A stretch of 34,288 nt of DNA from Acidobacteriota bacterium (GCA_027451805.1 DAIDIF010000057.1:1-34288); one strand, 5' to 3'. Positions 1-9,881 are shown, counted from the first letter of the stretch. The notes: generated from the letters alone by a model not told the origin. Made by a program: numbers and translations.

Positions 1-1
1 C

Positions 2-223
2 AAACTCAACGGCCACGTCGAGCGCGCCAACCGCACCCATACCGAGGAGTTCCATGAGATCACCCCCACCGATTGGCGCCTCCCCGCTCTCAACCGCGAG
101 CTGCGCGTTTGGGAGCGCATCTACAACACCGTCCGCCCCCATCAGGCGCTCGGCTACCGCACTCCGCTGGAGTTCCTTACGGAACTCCAGCGGAGTGCCC
201 CAACCAAGGGACCCGGACTGTAA
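2..223 (+). mobile_element. 3' end of an integrase-core transposase (IS481/IS3-like), 5' truncated by window edge
   Basis: The frame is open from base 2 and ends in TAA at 221-223, giving 73 C-terminal residues of a DDE integrase-type transposase. Visible motifs are [27 protein letters not shown] and the closing [16 protein letters not shown]. This is the classic end of the rve domain in IS481/IS3-like elements, including the catalytic-Glu region (NGHVER). The N-terminal part lies outside the window, so intactness cannot be judged. A perfect 18-bp inverted repeat (159-198) sits inside the last codons. No obvious terminal inverted repeat or target duplication was found between the stop and nuoB at 285. 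Family-level assignment is secure; the exact IS family is inferred. Confidence 0.8.
159..198. repeat. Perfect 18-bp inverted repeat with 4-nt loop
   Basis: Arms 159-176 (GCACTCCGCTGGAGTTCC) and 181-198 are exact reverse complements separated by TTAC. They lie within the last codons of the transposase frame. A hairpin this long is unlikely by chance. There is no U-tract on either side, so it is not a typical intrinsic terminator. Confidence 0.85.
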
Positions 224-284
224 CGCATCTACTGGACGAGTACACCGCCTTGCAAATCCGGCCCGCCTGGACGAAGATAAAGCC

Positions 285-848
285 ATGGCCTCCGGCCGCG
301 AGCGCTACCTCAACCTGGACCCGCATGACAGCGGGCGCGAGGCCTTCTACGGCCAGACCACGCCCGACGGCATCCTCTTGGCCTCGCTCGACAAGGCGGT
401 CAACTGGGTGCGCAAGAACTCGATCTGGCCGATGACGTTCGGCCTCGCCTGCTGCGCCATCGAGATGATGTCCATGTCGGCGGCGCGTTTCGACATCGCG
501 CGCTTCGGGGCCGAGGTGTTCCGCCCCTCGCCCCGGCAGTCCGATTTGATGATCATCGCCGGCCGCGTCTCGCAGAAGATGGCGCCGGTGATCCGCCAGC
601 TCTATGAGCAGATGCCCGAGCCCAAGTACGCCATCTCCATGGGTGCCTGCGCCACCTCGGGCGGGGTGTTCAATAACTACGCCCTGGTGCAGGGCGTCAA
701 CCAGGTGATCCCGATCGACGTCTACGTGCCCGGCTGTCCCCCGCGCCCCGAGCAGCTCATCTACGCCATCATGATGCTGCAGAAGAAGATCGAAAGCGAG
801 CGCGGCACCTTCAAGGACGCGCTCAACCTCACCCCCATCCCGGCCTGA
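285..848 (+). CDS. nuoB: NADH-quinone oxidoreductase subunit B (NuoB)
   Basis: This 187-aa protein is a subunit of the peripheral arm of respiratory complex I. It binds the terminal 4Fe-4S cluster N2 and passes electrons to quinone at the cytoplasmic face of the inner membrane. The family ligands are present: the adjacent Cys pair in LACCAIEMM, the Cys of MGACATSGG and the Cys of [10 protein letters not shown]. Length and domain match full-length NuoB. The ATG at 285 follows a weak purine-rich stretch; the frame stays open upstream, but that part has no NuoB similarity. No nuoA lies upstream (a transposase end does) and no nuoC downstream (an HD hydrolase does), so the gene is separated from a canonical nuo operon. 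It may be a second copy or an operon split by transposition. Confidence 0.93.
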   Translation: MASGRERYLNLDPHDSGREAFYGQTTPDGILLASLDKAVNWVRKNSIWPMTFGLACCAIEMMSMSAARFDIARFGAEVFRPSPRQSDLMIIAGRVSQKMAPVIRQLYEQMPEPKYAISMGACATSGGVFNNYALVQGVNQVIPIDVYVPGCPPRPEQLIYAIMMLQKKIESERGTFKDALNLTPIPA

Positions 849-855
849 GCCCAGC

Positions 856-1419
856 ATGAGCGAGGTCCCCACCCGCGCCGAGGCGCTGGCCCTGCTGCAC
901 GAGTACACGCAATCGGAAAGCCTGCGCAAGCACGCGCTGGCGGTCGAAGCCTGCTGCCTGGCCTACGCTCCCGCCGATGCGGAGGAGCGCCATCTCTGGG
1001 GCCTGGCCGGACTGCTTCACGACTTCGATTACGAGCGCTGGCCGAACCTCCCCGATCACCCCCTCCAAGGCAACAAGATCCTGGCCGAACGCGGCTACCC
1101 CGAGTCCGTCCGCCACGCCATTCTCGCCCATTGCGAGCAGACCGGCGCCAAGCGCGCATCGCCGCTCGACCGGACGCTGTTCGCCTGCGACGAGCTTGCC
1201 GGCTTCCTCACCGCCTGCGCCCTGGTCAAGCCCGGCAAGTCGCTGGCCGAAGTCGAACCCGCCGGCGTGCGCCGCAAGCTCAAGGACAAGGCCTTCGCCC
1301 GCTCCGTCAGCCGTGCCGACATCGAGCAGGGCGCGGCCGAACTCGGCCAGCCGCTCGACCAGCACATCGCCCGCTGCCTGCAGGCGATGCAGGCCATCGC
1401 TTCCGCCCTCGGGTTATAG
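856..1419 (+). CDS. HD-domain (HDIG-type) metal-dependent phosphohydrolase
   Basis: This 187-aa predicted cytoplasmic hydrolase has a single HD domain. Metal-binding signatures are an early His (LRKHALAVE), the HD pair in GLLHDFDYERW, and later His residues in DHPLQGNKIL and ILAHCEQTG. This matches the HDIG family of small stand-alone HD proteins, whose substrate is generally unknown. It begins 7 nt after the nuoB stop, so the two are probably co-transcribed. Its stop overlaps the stop of the convergent regulator gene by 6 nt. No nucleotide-specificity motif can be read, so only the general phosphohydrolase class is assigned. Confidence 0.85.
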   Translation: MSEVPTRAEALALLHEYTQSESLRKHALAVEACCLAYAPADAEERHLWGLAGLLHDFDYERWPNLPDHPLQGNKILAERGYPESVRHAILAHCEQTGAKRASPLDRTLFACDELAGFLTACALVKPGKSLAEVEPAGVRRKLKDKAFARSVSRADIEQGAAELGQPLDQHIARCLQAMQAIASALGL

Positions 1420-2334
1420 CCCCGGGCGCATCTCCAGCGCACAGCCCGCGCCGTAGATGGTGGCGATTAATCCGTCCCCCAGCTTGTCGCGCAACTGGAC
1501 CAGCACGTACTCCAGGGACTTTTCCGACTTCAGATGCGCCGCCCCCGCCAGTTCCGCCCGCGAGACCACGCGGCCGCCGGCTTCGCTCAGCGCGCGTAAC
1601 ACCGCCTCCTCCGCCGGCGAGAGCCGGATGCGGCGCTGGCTGAGCCGCGCAGAGCCTTCGCTCAGCGACAGCGGCCCGAGGGCGGTCTCGACCGACACCT
1701 CCAGCAGGACGGCCTCGGCCATCAACTGGTCCAGGTCCAATCCGGCGCTACGCGCGACTTCCAGAACATTCGACACCGCCGGGTTGCGCACCAGCACCTG
1801 CCCCCCGGCGCCGATATGCACCGCTTTGCCCACCGGCACCAGCAAAATCTCGTTGGCGCCGGCCGTTCGCTCGTTCACCCGCGCTTCCCCGCGTAGCACG
1901 AAGAGCCGCCCCGTCCCCGGCCCCGACCACTTGAGGCGCATGGGCCGGTACACTTCCACCGTCGCCAGCGTGCTGCCGCCGAGGGCGCGGTCGAGCCGCC
2001 GCTTGACGCCGTATTCGCCCGTCAGCGCCACTGCCTGCTCGAGAGGGCTGCAAAATTGCAGCAGCTCCGCCGGCGTCGTCCCTAGCGCCGCGGCGAAATC
2101 CCCCGCCGTCGCGCGCAACAGCATCGCCGTCAGGCGAGCGAGCTCAGGCCGCACCTCGGCTTCCGAACGCTGCGGCCGGGCCTGGTAAATCTCACCCGTG
2201 CGCCGCCGCACTTCTGCCTGCGGCGCCAGCAACAGCAAGGCCGCCAACTCGAGCAGTCCCGGGCTCCAGACTGGATCCGGGGGACAAGCCGCCACGGCAC
2301 GTTGACTCCGCCGCGTAGTCCCCATCGAAGGCAT
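1414..2334 (-). CDS. Winged-helix (OmpR/PhoB-type C-terminal) transcriptional regulator with unusual N-terminus
   Basis: The protein is 306 aa from the chosen start. The last ~70 residues form an OmpR/PhoB-type winged helix (RIRLSPAEEAVLRAL, VVSRAEL, KSLEYVLVQLRDKLG, IATIYGAGCALE). The rest lacks a response-regulator receiver: no acidic pocket or phospho-Asp is visible. A helical part (~20-100) is followed by a beta-rich stretch (~130-190, GRLFVLRGEARVNERTAGAN) that looks cupin- or cyclic-nucleotide-sensor-like; this is inference. ATG 2334 is preferred because GAGG lies about 7 nt upstream. A start at 2355 or 2325 is possible. It faces the HD gene convergently, and its target is unknown. Confidence 0.7.
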   Translation of the reverse strand: MPSMGTTRRSQRAVAACPPDPVWSPGLLELAALLLLAPQAEVRRRTGEIYQARPQRSEAEVRPELARLTAMLLRATAGDFAAALGTTPAELLQFCSPLEQAVALTGEYGVKRRLDRALGGSTLATVEVYRPMRLKWSGPGTGRLFVLRGEARVNERTAGANEILLVPVGKAVHIGAGGQVLVRNPAVSNVLEVARSAGLDLDQLMAEAVLLEVSVETALGPLSLSEGSARLSQRRIRLSPAEEAVLRALSEAGGRVVSRAELAGAAHLKSEKSLEYVLVQLRDKLGDGLIATIYGAGCALEMRPGL

Positions 2335-2386
2335 AATGCGCCTCAGCGACCGCACTATAGCGCAACTAACCCTGCACTACAAACCC

Positions 2387-2404
2387 CCCACCCGTTCGGG
2401 TGGG
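2387..2404. repeat. 7-bp perfect hairpin CCCACCC-GTTC-GGGTGGG
   Basis: This perfect stem-loop lies in the spacer between the regulator start and tRNA-Ala. Read on the minus strand it is followed by GGGTTTG, so it could be a weak terminator for the leftward tRNA transcript. Further right the spacer holds a second hairpin (GCCCCAG/CTGGGGC, 2431-2450) and a tandem 10-mer GGGGCGGCTC (2471-2490). No gene is visible in 2356-2569. Confidence 0.5.
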
Positions 2405-2569
2405 TTCGGTCGCTCCGGCGGATATGTCGCGCCCCAGGGTCAGCTGGGGCTCGTCGTAACTCTACAGAGGGGGGCGGCTCGGGGCGGCTCGGGCGGATCC
2501 GGCGCGGCCTCGCCCGTAGGGAGCAGCGGGTGTCGTGGCGCAGCCACGCCCGGCCCCGGACTCAATCAA

Positions 2570-2645
2570 TGGTGGAGCTGAGGGGGTTCGAACCCCTGAC
2601 CTCTTCCATGCCATGGAAGCGCGCTCCCAACTGCGCCACAGCCCC
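2570..2645 (-). tRNA. tRNA-Ala (anticodon GGC)
   Basis: The reverse complement folds as a complete 76-nt tRNA with an encoded CCA end. The acceptor is GGGGCTG paired with CAGCTCC, giving the G3:U70 wobble that is the alanine identity element. The anticodon stem is CTTCC/GGAAG with loop ATGGCAT (anticodon GGC). The T arm is AGGGG-TTCGAAC-CCCCT, with discriminator A73. It is transcribed leftward, divergent from pyrG, whose start lies only 35 bp from the tRNA 5' end. Confidence 0.97.
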
Positions 2646-2674
2646 ACTCTCCAGCGGATTCAATTGTGCCATAA

Positions 2675-5083
<2,409 letters not shown>

Positions 5084-5103
<20 letters not shown>

Positions 5104-5296
5104 CGTTTTCCGCCTGCGGGCCCTTCTTGCCGTCGGTGATGTCGAACTCTACTTCGTCGCCCTCCTGCAGCGACTTGTAGCCTTCCTGGCTGATGGCCGA
5201 GTAGTGGACGAAGACGTCGTCTCCCCCCTCGCGTCCGATGAAGCCATAGCCCTTGACGTTATTGAACCACTTCACCTTGCCGCGGATCCGTGCCAA
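5084..5296 (-). CDS. cspA: Cold-shock-domain RNA chaperone (CspA family)
   Basis: This 70-aa single cold-shock domain is a nucleic-acid-binding beta-barrel. RNP1 (KGYGFIG) and RNP2 (VFVHYSAI) are intact, preceded by GKVKWFN, with the usual acidic [21 protein letters not shown] end. The start is taken as TTG at 5296, since a strong GGGGGAGGAAG Shine-Dalgarno lies just upstream and the product then has canonical length. A longer frame from 5368 would add a low-complexity leader without family support. It lies 58 bp downstream of gatA on the same strand and converges on kdsA, overlapping it by 20 bp. Paralogue identity (A/B/C) cannot be decided. Confidence 0.93.
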
Positions 5297-5354
5297 TGCT
5301 CTTCCTCCCCCTCTGTGCGCCGCTCCGGCCGGCGCCGCCGCCGGAGCCGTGCCT

Positions 5355-6833
5355 TCAGCGCATCGCATTGTGACAATTCTGGAAGAAGTGCTGTGCCAAT
5401 TGCAAGAGCCGCTCTTCCTGAAAGGCGGGCGCGATGAGCTGCAGCCCGATCGGCAAGCCCTCCGCCTCGCCGCAGGGGACGGAGATGGCGGGCACGCCGG
5501 CCAGGTCCGCCGGCACGGTGAAGATGTCCGCCAGATACAGCTCCAGCGGGCTGGCCGCCTTTTCGCCCAGGCGGAAGGCGGGGGTGGGCGCGGTCGGGGT
5601 GCAGATCAGGTCCACGTCGGCGAAGGCGCGCGCGAAGTCGCGCGCCAGCAGCGAGCGCACCTGCTGCGCCTTGCGGTAATAGGCGTCGTAGTAGCCGGCG
5701 CTGAGCACGTAGGTGCCGAGCAGGATGCGGCGTTTTACCTCCGCCCCCAAGCCGCGGTCGCGGGTCTTGCGGTACAGCTCCGCCAGCGTGTCCGCCGCCG
5801 CGCGCTGCCCGTAGCGCACGCCGTCTTAGCGCGCCAGGTTGCTGCTCGCCTCCGCGGTGGCGAGCACATAGTAGACCGCGATGGCGGCGTCGTTCAGCGG
5901 CAGGCTGATCTCGCGCAGGTCGCAGCCGGCCGCGCCCAGCGCCGCGACGCCCGCCTGCACCCGCTCGCGCACCGCCGGCGCCAGCCCGGGGTGGGCGAAG
6001 GCTTCGCGCGGCAGCCCGATCCGCAGCCCGCGCACCGGCCGGCCCAGCCCGGCCGCATAGTCGGGCACCGGTTCGGTGGCGCTGGTGGCGTCCAGCGGGT
6101 CGTAACCGGCGATCGCCCCCAGCAACAACGCCGCGTCGTGGGGGGTGCGGGTCAGCGGGCCCACGTGGTCGAGCGAGGAGGCGAACGCCGCCAGCCCGTA
6201 GCGCGACACCCGCCCGTAGGTCGGCAGCAGCCCCACCACGCCGCAAAACGCCGCCGGCTGGCGGATGCTCCCGCCGGTGTCGGTGCCCAGCGCCGCCAGC
6301 GCCTGCCCGGCCGCCACCGCCGCCGCCGAGCCCCCGCTGGAGCCCCCGGGCACGCGCTCCAGGTCGTGCGGATTGCGCGTCGGCCCGTAGGCGGAGTTCT
6401 CCGTGCTGGAGCCCATGGCGAACTCGTCGCAGTTGGTCTTGCCCAGAATCACCGCGCCCGCCGCCTCCAGCCGCTCGACCGCGGTGGCGTCGTAGGGGGG
6501 CAGGTAGCCCGCCAGAATCTTGGAGCCGCAGGTGGTGGCCACGCCCCGGGTGGAGAGCACGTCCTTCACCGCGACCGGCGCGCCCGCCAGCGGTGGCAGC
6601 GGATCGCCGCGCTCCGCCAGCGCGTCCACGCGCGCCGCCTGGGCCAGCGCCCGTTCCCGGCTCAGCGCCAGGAAGGCGTGCACGCTGCGCGCGCCCGCGG
6701 CGGCATCGCGCGCGATGGCCGCGAAGCAGGCTTCCGCCACCGCCGTTGCCGTCGTCCGGCGCTCGGCGATGGCGGCGCGCAGGGCGCCGATGGACTCCCA
6801 CGCGGGCGCGGGGGGCGGGTTCGGGTTCGCCAT
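5355..6833 (-). pseudogene. gatA: gatA, Glu/Asp-tRNA amidotransferase subunit A, interrupted by an in-frame TAA
   Basis: This is the amidase subunit of GatCAB, which releases ammonia from Gln/Asn to convert Glu-tRNA(Gln) and Asp-tRNA(Asn). Read through, the frame gives 492 codons, the normal family length. The catalytic Lys-Ser-Ser triad is present: K90 ([12 protein letters not shown]), S165 (PGGSSGGSA) and S189 ([15 protein letters not shown]). Codon 336 is TAA (5828-5826) in the very conserved NLARYDGVRYG, where Tyr is expected; the same frame then continues without a shift to TGA at 5357-5355. A single C-to-A change of TAC explains it. As read, the first part ends after 335 aa, and GTG 5819 could restart a 154-aa remainder. 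Its ATG follows the gatC stop with no gap. Nonsense mutation, sequence error or recoding are all possible. Confidence 0.85.
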
Positions 6834-7112
6834 CTAACCGCGCTCCAAGATCTTCGGCACCGCGAACATGCCGTGCGCCGCCTCCGGCGCGTTCGCCAGC
6901 GCTTCGGCCTGGGTGAAGCCGGCCCGCGCCGTGTCCTCCCGCAGCGGCGTCGCCGCCACGATCGCCTGCGCCATCGGTTCCACGCCGGCGGTGTCGATCC
7001 GGTTGAGCTGGCCGACGTAGTCCAAAATCGCCTCCAAATCCCGCCGCAGTGCCGCGGCCTCCTCCGCCGTCAGGTCCAACTGCGCCAACTGGGCTGTTGC
7101 TTCGATGTTCAT
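6834..7112 (-). CDS. gatC: Glu/Asp-tRNA amidotransferase subunit C
   Basis: This 92-aa small subunit stabilises the GatA-GatB complex of the tRNA-dependent transamidation pathway. Family features are an early helix (ATAQLAQLDLTAEEAAALRR), LEAILDYVGQLNRIDTAGVEP and the C-terminal MFAVPKILE, equivalent to the FFxVPRVIE tail. ATG 7112 overlaps the upstream dciA-like stop as ATGA, supporting this start; ATG 7121, three codons earlier, is possible. The stop TAG touches the gatA ATG with zero spacing, so the three genes look translationally coupled. gatB is not in the window. Confidence 0.93.
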   Translation of the reverse strand: MNIEATAQLAQLDLTAEEAAALRRDLEAILDYVGQLNRIDTAGVEPMAQAIVAATPLREDTARAGFTQAEALANAPEAAHGMFAVPKILERG

Positions 7113-7381
7113 AGGCTGCATCGCACCTGCCGCACGCGTTCCGCGCCCAGCATCCGGTTCATCGCTTTCCCGACCTCCGCCCCCACGCTGGCGATCTGCC
7201 GCGCCGTCGCCGCGTCCTCGGCCTGCAAGTGCAGCACGCCGTGCTGCACTCCCAGGCAGCGGGCCCGCCCCGCCAGCTCCGGCCCCGCCGCCAACGACCA
7301 CGCCAGCGCGAGCGCCGGCTCGGACGGCAGTTCCGCCTCGATTCCCGGCAGCTTGGCCAGTATGTCGCGCAGCGCGTCCAT
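7109..7381 (-). CDS. DUF721/DciA-like protein
   Basis: This 90-aa protein has the DUF721 pattern: a helical start (MDALRDILAKLPGIEAEL), the conserved W-x-x-x-x-G region (LAWSLAAGPELAGRARCLGV), a beta segment GVLHLQAEDAATARQI, and the closing MNRMLGAERVRQVRC. DciA proteins of this family load or help the DnaB helicase at replication initiation where DnaC/DnaI are absent. Here only the small core domain is present, so the replication role is inferred. It is the first gene of the dciA-gatC-gatA cluster and overlaps gatC by 4 nt. The 190-bp spacer to the divergent gene at 7574 holds possible promoters, but no convincing -35/-10 pair was found. Confidence 0.62.
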   Translation of the reverse strand: MDALRDILAKLPGIEAELPSEPALALAWSLAAGPELAGRARCLGVQHGVLHLQAEDAATARQIASVGAEVGKAMNRMLGAERVRQVRCSL

Positions 7382-7573
7382 GGTCGTTGCCGGCCGCCGC
7401 GCCCGCGCGGGGACCTAGTCTATGGTACCGCTCCGGACCGGTGCCGCCCGCGCGACGCGGCGGCGGGCGGAGAAAAACGGATGCGAAGGGGCGGGACGCG
7501 AGCCGCGCGGGCGGGACGCGCCGAGGGGCCCGTGCCGGAGGGGGCCGCAATGCGCTATCCTGAAGACACAACA

Positions 7574-8302
7574 ATGCCGCCACAGCTTGCCACCTTGCTC
7601 GAGATTCAAGCCATCGAGCAGCGCCTGCGTGAGGTGGATGCGGAAATTGCCGCGTTGCCGCGTCGCGTGGCCGAGATCGAGGCCGGCCTGGCCGGCGCGC
7701 AGAAGGCCCGCGACCAAGTCCGCGCTGCCCAGGCGGGCAATGCCAGCGAGCGCCGCTCGGTGGACAGCGAAATTGAGACCCTGCGCTCCAAAATCGCCAA
7801 AATTCGCGGGCACTCCATCGACGTCAAGACGAATCAGGAGTACAAGGCGCTGCTGGATGAGATCGCCTTTGCCGAGGCCCAGATCGGCAAGCACGAGGAG
7901 CGGCTGCTCGAAATCATGGAGGAAACCGAAACCCTCGACCGCCAGGCGGCCGCCGCCAGTCAGGAGTTCGACCGCCAGCAGGCCGAGGTGGCGCGCGAAA
8001 GCGCCGCGGCCGCCGAGCGCACCGCCGCCGACCGCGCCCTGCGCCAGCAGTTGGTGGCTGAGCGCGACCGCCTGCGCGCCCGCGCCGACGAGCGCTGGCT
8101 GCGGCGCTTCGACCAGGTGCTGCGCATCCGCGGCCACGCCCTCGCCGCCGTGGACCGCGCCGCCTGCTCCGGCTGCCGGGTCCGCCTCCGGCCCCAGTTC
8201 CTGCAGGAGATGAGCGTGGACACCGAGCGCCTCTTCGTCTGCGAGAGCTGCGGCCGCATCCTGTACCTCGAGTCCGAGACGGTCGCCACCCCCCAGCCTT
8301 GA
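7574..8302 (+). CDS. Coiled-coil protein with C-terminal C4 zinc ribbon (DUF164/zf-RING_7 family)
   Basis: This 242-aa protein has a long coiled coil over residues ~5-170 (heptad-rich, Glu/Arg/Ala-rich, with the family segment HSIDVKTNQEYKALLDEI). A C4 zinc ribbon closes it: CSGC at ~197 and CESCGRILYL near the end. The family is widespread and thought to act in nucleic-acid binding or translation quality control, but its exact role is not established. ATG 7574 matches usual homologue N-termini. ATG 7550 in the same frame has a better GGAGG and would add 8 residues. It is translationally coupled to the RNase H gene through a TTGA overlap at 8299-8302. Confidence 0.85.
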   Translation: MPPQLATLLEIQAIEQRLREVDAEIAALPRRVAEIEAGLAGAQKARDQVRAAQAGNASERRSVDSEIETLRSKIAKIRGHSIDVKTNQEYKALLDEIAFAEAQIGKHEERLLEIMEETETLDRQAAAASQEFDRQQAEVARESAAAAERTAADRALRQQLVAERDRLRARADERWLRRFDQVLRIRGHALAAVDRAACSGCRVRLRPQFLQEMSVDTERLFVCESCGRILYLESETVATPQP

Positions 8303-8715
8303 CGCTGCACCTCCACGTGGACGGCGGCTCGCGCGGCAACCCCGGTCCCGCCGGCTACGGCGTATTGGTCACCAACCCGGAAGGCGAGGTGCTCGATCGC
8401 CTCCAGGGCGCGCTGGGCGTGCAGACCAACAACTACGCCGAGTACCGCGGTCTCATCGCCGCCCTCGAGCACGCCCGCAGCCGCGGCGGCGAGGAGGTGC
8501 GCGTGTTTTCCGACTCTCTCCTCATGGTGCGGCAGATGCAGGGCCGCTACGCCGTCAAGAGCCCCAATCTGGCACCCCTGCACCGCCAGGCCCGGGCGCT
8601 GGCGCAGGGCTTCCGCCGCTTTGCCATCGAGCACGTGCGCCGCGAGCGCAACCGCGAGGCCGACGCCCTGGCGAACCAGGCCATGGACGGCGCCCCCGCC
8701 TCTCCGCGGGCCTAG
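8299..8715 (+). CDS. RNase HI-like ribonuclease (RVT_3 type)
   Basis: This 138-aa cytoplasmic enzyme is predicted to cleave RNA in RNA-DNA hybrids. The RNase H catalytic set is visible: D8 (HVDGGSRGNPGPAGYG), E48 (NNYAEYRGL), D72 (FSDSLLMVRQM) and D122 (NREADALAN). The compact form without a basic-protrusion loop resembles the archaeal/Bacillus YpdQ-like RNase HI clade rather than E. coli RnhA. TTG 8299 is the start; it overlaps the TGA of the zinc-ribbon gene by 4 nt and places VDGGS at the usual position. rsmI follows after 13 nt. Confidence 0.88.
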   Translation: MTLHLHVDGGSRGNPGPAGYGVLVTNPEGEVLDRLQGALGVQTNNYAEYRGLIAALEHARSRGGEEVRVFSDSLLMVRQMQGRYAVKSPNLAPLHRQARALAQGFRRFAIEHVRRERNREADALANQAMDGAPASPRA

Positions 8716-8728
8716 CTGCCGCCGTTGC

Positions 8729-9532
8729 ATGCCCGGCACGCTCTACCTCGTCGCCTCGCCCATCGGCAACCTGGAGGATCTGAGCCACCGTGCCGCCCGC
8801 GTGCTGCGCGAAGTTGCCCTCATCGCCTGCGAAGACACCCGCCACAGCCGCCGCCTGCTCGAACACTACGGCATCCAGCGCCCCACGCTGAGCTACCACC
8901 GCTTGAACGAGGCTGCGCGCGCCGCCCCCATCCTCGCCCGCCTGCAGGCCGGCGACGACGTCGCCCTGCTCTCCGACGCCGGCGCGCCGGTGCTCTCCGA
9001 CCCGGGCGCGCGCCTGGTCGGCGCCGCCGCCGCCGCCGGCCTGCGCGTGGTTCCGCTGCCCGGCCCCGCCGCCGCCGTCACCGCCCTCATGGGCGCCGGC
9101 GTGGAAGAGCCGGCGGCGCTGGTTGGGTTTGTCCCCGCCCGCTCCGGCGCGCGCCGCCGCTGGCTGCAGCAATGGGCCGCGTGGCCGGGCGCGCTGGTGG
9201 CGTTTGAGGCGCCGCACCGGCTGGCGGCCGCGCTGGCCGACATGGAGGAAGTGCTCGGCCCCGACCGCCCGCTGGTGGTGGCGCGCGAGCTGACCAAGCA
9301 GCACGAGGAGTTCCTGCGCGGCACCATTGCCAGCGCCCGCGCCCATTTCGCCGTCCATCCGCCGCGCGGCGAGTTCACCCTCATTCTCGGTCCCGGCGCC
9401 GCCGCCGCCCCGGTTGCGGAACCCGATGCCCCTCCCGCCGAGTTTACCCGCGAGCAGCTCAAACTATGGGCCCGCGCCCGCGGCCTGTCGCGCAGCGAAG
9501 CCTACCGCCGCTGGCAGCAATCCCGACGCTGA
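8729..9532 (+). CDS. rsmI: 16S rRNA (cytidine1402-2'-O)-methyltransferase
   Basis: This 267-aa SAM-dependent tetrapyrrole-methylase-fold enzyme methylates the ribose of C1402 in the 30S decoding centre. Signatures are [73 protein letters not shown] and the later RELTKQHEEFLRGT and GEFTLILGP. ATG 8729 gives the canonical N-terminus. The C-terminal ~50 residues form a small helical tail (FTREQLKLWARARGLSRSEAYR). It is the last gene of a three-gene unit with the zinc-ribbon and RNase H genes; rpsU follows after 148 bp. Confidence 0.95.
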   Translation: MPGTLYLVASPIGNLEDLSHRAARVLREVALIACEDTRHSRRLLEHYGIQRPTLSYHRLNEAARAAPILARLQAGDDVALLSDAGAPVLSDPGARLVGAAAAAGLRVVPLPGPAAAVTALMGAGVEEPAALVGFVPARSGARRRWLQQWAAWPGALVAFEAPHRLAAALADMEEVLGPDRPLVVARELTKQHEEFLRGTIASARAHFAVHPPRGEFTLILGPGAAAAPVAEPDAPPAEFTREQLKLWARARGLSRSEAYRRWQQSRR

Positions 9533-9567
9533 GCCGCCGCCGGGTTACACTAGAACCGGTCCCATCG

Positions 9568-9584
9568 CGGGTGCGCCGCACCCG
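9568..9584 (+). promoter_or_regulatory. Structured leader hairpin upstream of rpsU
   Basis: A perfect 7-bp stem (CGGGTGC/GCACCCG, loop GCC) lies 97 nt before the rpsU start. A -10-like TACACT occurs at 9546-9551, so a leader of ~120 nt is possible. There is no U-tract, so it is not an intrinsic terminator for rsmI. An autoregulatory role is only a hypothesis. Confidence 0.35.
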
Positions 9585-9680
9585 GCTCGGTGTCCGGTCT
9601 GCGGCTGGTCTTCAAAAACAGCCGCCCGCATTGCCCCGGGATGAGACAGGTTCGAGAAGCCGGAAAGGAGGTGACGCATC

Positions 9681-9881
9681 ATGGCTGAAGTCCGCCTGCA
9701 GGAAGGGGAATCGCTCGAAAACGCCTTGCGCCGCTTCAAACGCAAGGTGCAGCAGGAAGACATCATCAAGGAAGTCAAGCGCCACTCCTACTACTTGAAG
9801 CCGGGAGAGAAGATGCGCCTCAAGCAAGCGCTGGCGCGCAAGCGCAACCGTAAGAAGGCGCGCCGCGAAAGCGGCGAGTAG
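9681..9881 (+). CDS. rpsU: 30S ribosomal protein S21
   Basis: This 66-aa basic ribosomal protein of the small-subunit platform helps mRNA engagement near the anti-Shine-Dalgarno region. Diagnostic features are the N-terminal VRLQEGESLENALRRFKRKVQQE, the Tyr-rich centre VKRHSYYLKPGEKMRLK and the highly basic tail ARKRNRKKARRE. Length is normal. The start is fixed by a near-perfect Shine-Dalgarno, AAGGAGGTGA (9665-9674), about 6 nt before the ATG. The gene stands alone behind a 148-bp spacer after rsmI and is followed by a convergent small gene. Confidence 0.96.
   Translation: MAEVRLQEGESLENALRRFKRKVQQEDIIKEVKRHSYYLKPGEKMRLKQALARKRNRKKARRESGE

Noticed and set aside
159-198. Intrinsic terminator for the transposase
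   Set aside because: The stem is perfect but lies before the stop codon and lacks a T-run on either strand.
2471-2490. Tandem 10-mer GGGGCGGCTC as a significant repeat
   Set aside because: There are only two copies in very GC-rich spacer DNA; no further copies or structure support a function.
5253-7418. Long plus-strand open frame across the gatA/gatC region
   Set aside because: It gives an Arg/Gln/Gly-rich product with no motifs. gatA and gatC on the minus strand show clear family motifs and catalytic residues.
7382-7573. Promoter pair in the spacer between the dciA-like gene and the zinc-ribbon gene
   Set aside because: Only loose -10-like words (TATCCT, TAGACT) occur without matching -35 boxes at a sensible distance.
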